From positions 90,954 through 103,034 of the forward strand of contig NHBP01000017.1 in assembly GCA_002168195.1 (NCBI GenBank): a stretch of DNA of 12,081 bases. Direction: 5' to 3'. How positions within the stretch are numbered: the stretch's first letter is position 1; each line of letters starts with the position of its first letter. A program made the position numbers and the translations under genes. This stretch comes from Planctomycetaceae bacterium TMED10. GTDB taxonomy: Bacteria > Planctomycetota > Planctomycetia > Pirellulales > UBA7805. Below the pieces are notes generated by a model. It ran no database searches. It was given only the letters and a program-made list of their open reading frames with translations, and was not told the DNA's origin. Of the stretch, positions 8,300 to 12,081 are shown piece by piece.

Positions 8300-10048
8300 A
8301 TGTGTAACTCTAATTTCGAAAAGAAGTTACCGCCAACTGTTTCTCATCATTCCAAGAGACAGTTCAAACGCACTGGGTCCCGAATGGGGATTTTCTTACT
8401 GCTTCCGCTGCTGTGGGCAGTCTTTTTTGTTGTCTATGTTGCCCGAGTGGATGCCGGATTTCCCCATCGACGCGTGGATGGAAAATCGAGAATCGAGGGC
8501 CCGGTCGTGCCCGCTCCGAAAAACTGGGGGTATCGCCCCACCCGTTGGATTCGCTGGGAAACGGACATTATTCATCCGTCCCTGGGTCCGATCGCTCCGG
8601 ATGCCAAAAAAGAAATGAAAACGCCCGATGCAGATGAAACCGGAGCGGCAGAAACAGCTGCATCTGGTGCAGTTCCATCGACCAGCGAAGCAATGTCACC
8701 GTCAACAGATCCGGGGTCGGAAATGCTTCCTCCATTGCCGTCTGATGATGGCCCCCCGGCAACGCCATCCAATATTGATGAGGATCTACCGCCGTTGCCA
8801 GGCGATAATTTTAATGCTCCTTCGAGCAACCCAGCACCGGTGACAGAAAAGCAATCCCCGGAGAGCAGGGCGTCCGATCCACCATCTTTTCGAGACCCGG
8901 ACGCAATCTTTGATAAATCGGAAAGGAGTCAGACGCCACAGGTGGCACCACGTGTTCTGCCACCGCTTCCTGGCATTGATTCTCCCAAAGCGGGTCCGAC
9001 TACGGTTCCGCAGCCGACTGCACCCGAGCCGATCCCAACACAGCCATTGCCAACAACACCACCCAATCAACCACCGACCCCCACGGAACCACCGACCCCC
9101 ACGGAACCACCGACAGTACAGCAACCCCAGTGGGAAAAAAGAACGCGGGAAAAACCGGTTGACCCCCAAGATATTCAAAAGCAAACGCCCAAACAGAAAC
9201 CTGATGAACCGTTTTATGATCCCGATTCTATTTTTGATGACCGGGCGACACGGAACCGAGGACCTGCAAAAGTTCGTTGGCAAAAAGCAGGAACTGTGAG
9301 TCAACCTGCATCGAGTATTGAAAAACAAACTACAAATCGAAAAGCGATCCCTCGCCAAAGGCAGGAACGTGTATTTAGTCAGGTGAAACCGGCCAAAATC
9401 ACCACTATAAATCGGTCAAGCATACCAAGCATACAAGGGTCGCAACCGGAGTCTACTGTAACAACAAGCGCTGCCCCGGCCCTGTTTGATGCCGAACGAC
9501 CACGTCGTATTCGAAGCCAGCAACCGACGTGGAGGCCGGCAAAAAGTGCAAATCAACCAGCGACAAGGACGACGCCGATACGGCAAGATCATCTTGTAAG
9601 ACCAGCAACCTTTGAACAACCAATTGAACAACCAATTGAACAACCAATTGAACAACCAATCGGGCAAACGCCTGCAAAGGATCCTCCTTTGCGATCGACT
9701 GCTCGGACCGTCAACGACAATGTCTCTGCGCCACGAAAAGCAATCCGTCCTGACCGGTCACAGTCCAATGCAGTACCGATAAAAGCCTCCGCGACTACCG
9801 CAGCAATCATCAATGCGACCCGCAAAACTACGGCGGTCGGCAAACAGGCCTCGGTTAGCCACAAGACGCCAGCCAGCCAATTGGAAAAAAAGCTACCGGT
9901 CTCCACAGAATCCCTTCGCAACCCCATGCGAGAGCCTATAAGGGAGCAGGAGCAACTCTCTGAAGACAATCCGTTGCGAGAAAAGAATCAACCGATCGCT
10001 GAGAGTCCGGCAAAGATTGTCAGCAAGCTTTCGAATCCGTTGCGTTAG
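8300..10048 (+). CDS. Membrane-anchored proline-rich low-complexity protein (582 aa)
   Basis: A 582-residue protein ending in TAG. The frame is closed upstream by TGA at 8288-8290, so the start is the ATG at 8300 or an internal ATG at 8384 (residue 29); neither has a good ribosome site. A basic N-terminal tail (about 1-28) precedes one membrane helix (about 30-48). Next comes a short, ordered-looking stretch, PAPKNWGYRPTRWIRW (71-86); I recall G-Y-x-P-T-x-W-x-x-W stretches from planctomycete envelope proteins. From about residue 100 to the end it is rich in P, T, Q, S and R and probably disordered. Internal repeats are LPPLP near 142, 163 and 219; an [FY]xDPD[AS]IFD motif near 196 and 304; PPTPTE twice near 258-269; EQPI four times at 439-454; and NP[LM]R at 541, 557 and 579-582, the last being the C-terminus. 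There is no enzyme domain. A flexible envelope-spanning or tethering role is inference. Confidence 0.85.
   Translation: MCNSNFEKKLPPTVSHHSKRQFKRTGSRMGIFLLLPLLWAVFFVVYVARVDAGFPHRRVDGKSRIEGPVVPAPKNWGYRPTRWIRWETDIIHPSLGPIAPDAKKEMKTPDADETGAAETAASGAVPSTSEAMSPSTDPGSEMLPPLPSDDGPPATPSNIDEDLPPLPGDNFNAPSSNPAPVTEKQSPESRASDPPSFRDPDAIFDKSERSQTPQVAPRVLPPLPGIDSPKAGPTTVPQPTAPEPIPTQPLPTTPPNQPPTPTEPPTPTEPPTVQQPQWEKRTREKPVDPQDIQKQTPKQKPDEPFYDPDSIFDDRATRNRGPAKVRWQKAGTVSQPASSIEKQTTNRKAIPRQRQERVFSQVKPAKITTINRSSIPSIQGSQPESTVTTSAAPALFDAERPRRIRSQQPTWRPAKSANQPATRTTPIRQDHLVRPATFEQPIEQPIEQPIEQPIGQTPAKDPPLRSTARTVNDNVSAPRKAIRPDRSQSNAVPIKASATTAAIINATRKTTAVGKQASVSHKTPASQLEKKLPVSTESLRNPMREPIREQEQLSEDNPLREKNQPIAESPAKIVSKLSNPLR
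9071..9115 (+). repeat. In-frame 18-base tandem repeat (PPTPTE units)
   Basis: Units 9071-9088 and 9089-9106 are identical 18-base copies of CCACCGACCCCCACGGAA. A partial third copy, CCACCGACA, occupies 9107-9115. The unit is a multiple of three, so copy-number change would lengthen or shorten the proline-rich segment without breaking the frame. Confidence 0.9.
9614..9661 (+). repeat. In-frame 12-base tandem repeat (EQPI units)
   Basis: Four consecutive copies of GAACAACCAATT; the fourth differs only in its last base. They encode EQPI four times, at residues 439-454. Near-identity at DNA level, including third positions, indicates recent expansion by slippage or unequal recombination. Confidence 0.95.
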
Positions 10049-10069
10049 TCCGGCAGCGGATTGTCTTCA
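9961..10069 (+). repeat. Long-range inverted repeat around the end of the proline-rich gene
   Basis: TGAAGACAATCCGTTGC (9961-9977) and GCAGCGGATTGTCTTCA (10053-10069) are inverted copies matching at 16 of 17 positions. In RNA the mismatch becomes a G-U pair, so all 17 positions can pair. The left arm codes for residues around the second NPLR motif; the right arm lies just past the stop codon. The 75-base loop includes the stop. Confidence 0.75.
10034..10062 (+). terminator. Terminator-like hairpin at the stop of the proline-rich gene
   Basis: AATCCGTTGC (10034-10043) can pair with GCAGCGGATT (10053-10062) around a 9-base loop that contains most of the TAG stop codon: 10 pairs including one G-U. 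The left arm encodes the terminal NPLR motif. The sequence after it (GTCTTCAAAA) is not a real T-run, so this is an atypical intrinsic terminator at best. It shares its right arm with the longer pairing from 9961, so the two folds compete. Confidence 0.35.
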
Positions 10070-10120
10070 AAACGAGGACCCCTCTTCGCGCCCACCGATT
10101 CGGCTGCTGTACTTACATTC

Positions 10121-10615
10121 ATGTTCTTCCCAGAAACAGCCGACGACGATCAAGACTCTTATTTGCAGTACATGCAGTTGGCCCTCGTAGAAGCCCGGCG
10201 GGCAATCGAAGTGGAAGAGGTGCCCGTAGGCGCAGTCATTGTGCGTGGCCAGCAGGTGATTGCTGCAGCGCACAATCAGCGGGAAACCCTGGCCGACCCC
10301 ACGGCGCATGCCGAGATGATTGCCATCACGCAAGCGGCCAGTGCGATGGAAGACTGGAGGCTTTCCGGCTGCACGCTCTTTGTCACCCTCGAGCCCTGCC
10401 CCATGTGCGCGGGGGCCATCCTGCAGGCCCGCATTCCCAAAGTCGTTTTTGGGGCCCTCGACCCCAAGGCCGGGAGCGTGACCTCGCTGTATCAAATGCT
10501 TGAGGATCGACGGCTCAATCACACAGCCAGCGTCACAGGAGGTGTGCTGGCCGAAGAGTGCGGAAGGCTGCTAAGTGATTTCTTTCGTTCCCAAAGAAGA
10601 CTTGGAAAGAAGTAG
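10121..10615 (+). CDS. tadA: tRNA-specific adenosine deaminase TadA
   Basis: Zinc-dependent deaminase that converts A34 of tRNA-Arg(ACG) to inosine in the cytoplasm, allowing decoding of CGU, CGC and CGA; the enzyme is essential in many bacteria. From the ATG at 10121 the product is 164 residues, close to the 167 of E. coli TadA. Diagnostic motifs are present: H63-A-E65 (zinc ligand and catalytic glutamate) within [11 protein letters not shown], and P-C93-P-M-C96 within [11 protein letters not shown], giving the other two zinc ligands. [17 protein letters not shown] and the C-terminal [11 protein letters not shown] also match the family. The frame opens further upstream at a TTG (10061), but that extension falls in the hairpin after the previous gene and matches nothing in the family. 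No clear ribosome site precedes 10121, so the exact start is less sure than the identity. Its base composition is visibly more GC-rich than that of the TPR genes. Confidence 0.97.
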   Translation: MFFPETADDDQDSYLQYMQLALVEARRAIEVEEVPVGAVIVRGQQVIAAAHNQRETLADPTAHAEMIAITQAASAMEDWRLSGCTLFVTLEPCPMCAGAILQARIPKVVFGALDPKAGSVTSLYQMLEDRRLNHTASVTGGVLAEECGRLLSDFFRSQRRLGKK

Positions 10616-10636
10616 CAAGTGATTGGTTTCGTTCCC
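10573..10636 (+). repeat. Imperfect 20-base direct repeat across the tadA stop
   Basis: AAGTGATTTCTTTCGTTCCC (10573-10592, coding for part of LSDFFRSQ) reappears as AAGTGATTGGTTTCGTTCCC (10617-10636) just after the stop codon, with 18 of 20 matches and a 44-base offset. The downstream copy is non-coding. This suggests a short local duplication of the tadA 3' end. Confidence 0.7.
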
Positions 10637-10662
10637 CCGCAACGCTTCGGTCGAATCAAATC

Positions 10663-10676
10663 AAGCGGAGCCGCTT
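10663..10676 (+). other. Small GC hairpin downstream of tadA
   Basis: AAGCGGAGCCGCTT can fold into a 5-base-pair stem with a 4-base loop in the 78-base gap between tadA and the next gene. No T-run follows, so it is only a weak terminator candidate. Confidence 0.25.
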
Positions 10677-10693
10677 AACCACCATTGGACGTC

Positions 10694-10897
10694 ATGAGTG
10701 CTAAACGAAGACGCAAACCGGCGACGCCCTCTTGGGTCACATACAAGCGCAGCTATCTCGTTACTATCGGCCTAGTATGCATCGCACTGACCGCACTTGT
10801 CTGGAACAAGGAGGGGGACAAGTTACTGGAATGGCACACATGGGCATACTTCGTGGTCGTTGGCTTTCTCGTTCTCGGACTGGCGTTGATGGGATGA
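10694..10897 (+). CDS. Small two-helix membrane protein (67 aa), possibly the front part of a broken gene
   Basis: The ATG at 10694 gives 67 residues ending at TGA 10895-10897. A TTG at 10685 would add three residues. GGA lies 4 bases before the ATG, a weak ribosome site. The product has a very basic N-terminus (MSAKRRRKP), a hydrophobic helix at about 23-40 (SYLVTIGLVCIALTALVW), a polar loop (NKEGDKLLEWH) and a second helix at about 53-67 that stops abruptly in LGLALMG. By the positive-inside rule both ends would be cytoplasmic. I recognise no family. The frame continues past the TGA for 50 codons with coding character (see 10898-11050), so the protein may originally have been about 118 residues. 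It follows tadA by 78 bases on the same strand. Confidence 0.6.
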   Translation: MSAKRRRKPATPSWVTYKRSYLVTIGLVCIALTALVWNKEGDKLLEWHTWAYFVVVGFLVLGLALMG

Positions 10898-11050
10898 GGT
10901 CTGCTTGCAGGGCGCGCGACAATTGAGAAGTGGGCAAACGGCATGTCAACTCACTGGGCAAGCATCATCGTCATGATCGTGGCGTTCCCAGTCTATTCCG
11001 TGATGTCCCGGCTATGCCCTGATGGCTTGGCAGACGACAATGACGGCTAA
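10898..11050 (+). pseudogene. In-frame continuation of the small membrane-protein gene after a TGA
   Basis: Reading on in the same frame after the TGA gives 50 open codons ending in TAA at 11048-11050: GLLAGRATIEKWANG, then MSTHWASIIVMIVAFPVYSV and a hydrophilic tail ending in DDNDG. The segment includes a third hydrophobic helix, and 34 of its 50 third codon positions are G or C, consistent with coding. The TGA lies between two glycine codons and is one base from TGG (Trp); a tryptophan would extend the second helix naturally. The simplest reading is a nonsense mutation or sequencing error. Alternatively the ATG at 10943 starts a separate 35-residue one-helix protein, though no good ribosome site is nearby. 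Recoding of the TGA is unlikely. Confidence 0.5.
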
Positions 11051-11340
11051 CACAGTCTGATGGCGCTAATGGCTCTAATGGCACGGTGTTGCCTACGGCC
11101 ATCGCCGCTTCGCAAATAACCACCTAAATTATTTGATACAATAACAACCGGCAGAGCGGGACTGACTCGATTGGCTTGAGCGACGACCACTGTCCTTAAC
11201 CAGATGCAGCAACGACTTGCTACTAGTTTCCTTCGAATGAAGTAACGTCGCTATTTTCTTTGTTTGTGTCTCTGTTTGATATTGTGCCCACCGAGGCAGC
11301 AACGCATACCAAGTGAAGTCATGAGAGATTGCGGGTTGTG
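11051..11340. other. Intergenic region between convergent genes
   Basis: No coding frame of convincing length is seen in these 290 bases. They lie between the plus-strand small membrane-protein frame and the minus-strand DUF1559 gene, so terminators for both would be expected here, but I see no strong hairpin followed by a T-run. The region has three 9-base ATGGCNCTA-like units (11060-11086) and a 14-base imperfect palindrome at 11228-11241. Confidence 0.6.
11060..11086 (+). repeat. Short 9-base tandem repeat
   Basis: ATGGCGCTA, ATGGCTCTA and ATGGCACGG follow each other directly, the third degenerate. They lie just after the end of the extended small membrane-protein frame. Probably simple slippage. 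Confidence 0.5.
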
Positions 11341-12081
11341 CTAATCGCCGTTTGAGGGCGTCATCTTGGCTTTGTAGGCTTGATACAGCGTGGTTTCATC
11401 CGTGCTTAGCGCGTAACCATCTTCTTCCGAGACCTGAGGAAAATAAAAGAAATCAGTATGCCCATCACAGTACGCTACATTGAAGCCTTCTTGATGAAAA
11501 CTGCTGGCCGCACCAACCGTTGCATCTACTTTATTGAGGGCTTGAGCGCCAGCGGTGTCGTCTGAGTTGTAAAGGAATCCTAAATCGTTGACCTCTCTGG
11601 ACGAACTATGGGTACCCCAACCGGGGCCTGTTTCATTGAGGTGTTGAGCCGATTCGGCAAGTAGAATCGTGTTTTTCTTGCCATCGCGAATATCTTCCAA
11701 ACCCATGACATTCGATGTTGAAGTCCCGCGGTCGAGGAATACACCATCTGATCCCGAGCCGACATTGCCCCGATAACCGAGAGCCAGATTTGTGGGGACC
11801 ATTGATTCGGGGGTATTACTCGGACAGTAGAAGACCGGGTCGTGCTCGCGGAGCGAGGCGTTACGAAACTCCTGCTGCATATCGAGGTAGGGAAGAGTGC
11901 GCACAACCCAGGTGTCAAATTGGTTATCGCTACTCTGTTCCTGCCACCCCGGGAAGCGACCTTTTTTCATAACGTGGGCAAGATTTGCACTGGCCAAGTC
12001 TTTCATCTGCTTGGCGCACTGCGTCTGACGCGCCTGCTCCTGGCCGCTCATCACGGCCGGTAAAAGGAGCGCCACGAGCAT
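11341..12081 (-). CDS. DUF1559 prepilin-like protein (N-terminus beyond window)
   Basis: A minus-strand frame of 246 codons ends in TAG at 11341 and runs off the right edge. The visible product begins MLVALLLPAVMSGQEQARQT and then QCAKQMKDLASANLA. This matches the part of the DUF1559 family just after the prepilin motif, where the usual pattern is GFTLVELLVVIAIIGxLVALLLPAVQAAREAARRxQC. The methionine at the edge is therefore probably the x residue and not the start; about 20-30 residues are missing. Downstream are further family features: a cysteine in VFYCPSN, KKNTILLAES, and near the C-terminus SFHQEGFNVAYCDGHTDFFYF, corresponding to the usual H-x-G-G-x-N-V-x-x-x-D-G-S segment. Planctomycetes carry many such proteins with a type IV pilin-like N-terminus, presumably exported or membrane-held; their function is not established. 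The VMSGQEQARQT segment departs from the common QAAREAARR. Confidence 0.9.
   Translation of the reverse strand: MLVALLLPAVMSGQEQARQTQCAKQMKDLASANLAHVMKKGRFPGWQEQSSDNQFDTWVVRTLPYLDMQQEFRNASLREHDPVFYCPSNTPESMVPTNLALGYRGNVGSGSDGVFLDRGTSTSNVMGLEDIRDGKKNTILLAESAQHLNETGPGWGTHSSSREVNDLGFLYNSDDTAGAQALNKVDATVGAASSFHQEGFNVAYCDGHTDFFYFPQVSEEDGYALSTDETTLYQAYKAKMTPSNGD

Noticed and set aside
8088..8618. A 176-codon plus-strand frame (GTG start) overlapping the start of the proline-rich gene
   Set aside because: More than half lies inside the 582-residue gene in another frame, and its product has no protein-like character. It also overlaps the better mini-gene candidate at 8164.
9614..9661. Short tandem array considered as a CRISPR remnant
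   Set aside because: The units are 12 bases, directly adjacent without spacers and in frame within a gene.
9416..9677. Minus-strand frames with repeated NWLF or QLVV units
   Set aside because: They are antisense translations of the EQPI 12-base repeat inside the proline-rich gene; the periodicity comes from the sense-strand repeat.
10061..10120. N-terminal extension of TadA from the TTG at 10061
   Set aside because: The extra 20 residues have no counterpart in TadA proteins, and the TTG lies in the right arm of the hairpin following the previous gene. The ATG at 10121 gives the usual family length.
10895..10930. Selenocysteine insertion at the TGA, because GGTCTGC follows it
   Set aside because: Bacterial SECIS loops sit further downstream on a stable stem. 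Here GGTCT touches the TGA and only a tiny CTGC/GCAG hairpin is possible. The protein is not a redox enzyme and no Sec genes are present in the window.

Overview
The window looks like ordinary chromosome from a planctomycete, probably of the Pirellula/Rhodopirellula type. Three things point there: a DUF1559-type prepilin-like protein at the right edge, two giant membrane-anchored TPR proteins in tandem, and a membrane-anchored proline-rich low-complexity protein with a G-Y-x-P-T-x-W-x-x-W stretch of the kind I associate with planctomycete envelope proteins. This is inference from gene content; no rRNA or other taxonomic marker is present.

Layout. Bases 1-7744 hold two very long minus-strand genes, the second cut by the left edge. 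The upstream one (3419-7744) is complete at 1441 residues. The downstream one (1-3374) shows 1124 residues and runs out of the window. They are paralogues: both begin with the same kind of short basic N-terminus and single membrane helix, and they align collinearly over the whole visible length. They are 44 bases apart and probably form an operon. A divergent intergenic region (7745-8163) separates them from a plus-strand block: a possible 32-residue signal-peptide-like mini-gene (8164-8262), a 582-residue membrane-anchored, proline-rich, repeat-bearing protein (8300-10048), the tRNA adenosine deaminase gene tadA (10121-10615), and a small membrane-protein gene (10694-10897). The small membrane-protein frame continues beyond its TGA for 50 more codons with a third hydrophobic segment, so it may be a nonsense-broken or recoded gene. 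Bases 11051-11340 appear non-coding. The DUF1559 protein (11341-12081, minus strand) is cut at its N-terminus by the right edge.

How the genes relate. Only tadA has a firmly known biochemical role (A34 to inosine in tRNA-Arg). The TPR pair and the divergently transcribed proline-rich protein are all predicted to be anchored by one N-terminal helix and to expose large protein-interaction or disordered regions. Joint work in an envelope assembly is possible, but the sequence shows only their adjacency. The most notable observations are the tandem giant TPR paralogues, the in-frame TGA in the small membrane-protein gene, and two alternative hairpins formed at the 3' end of the proline-rich gene by its own coding repeats. 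I saw no mobile element, CRISPR array, tRNA or rRNA.
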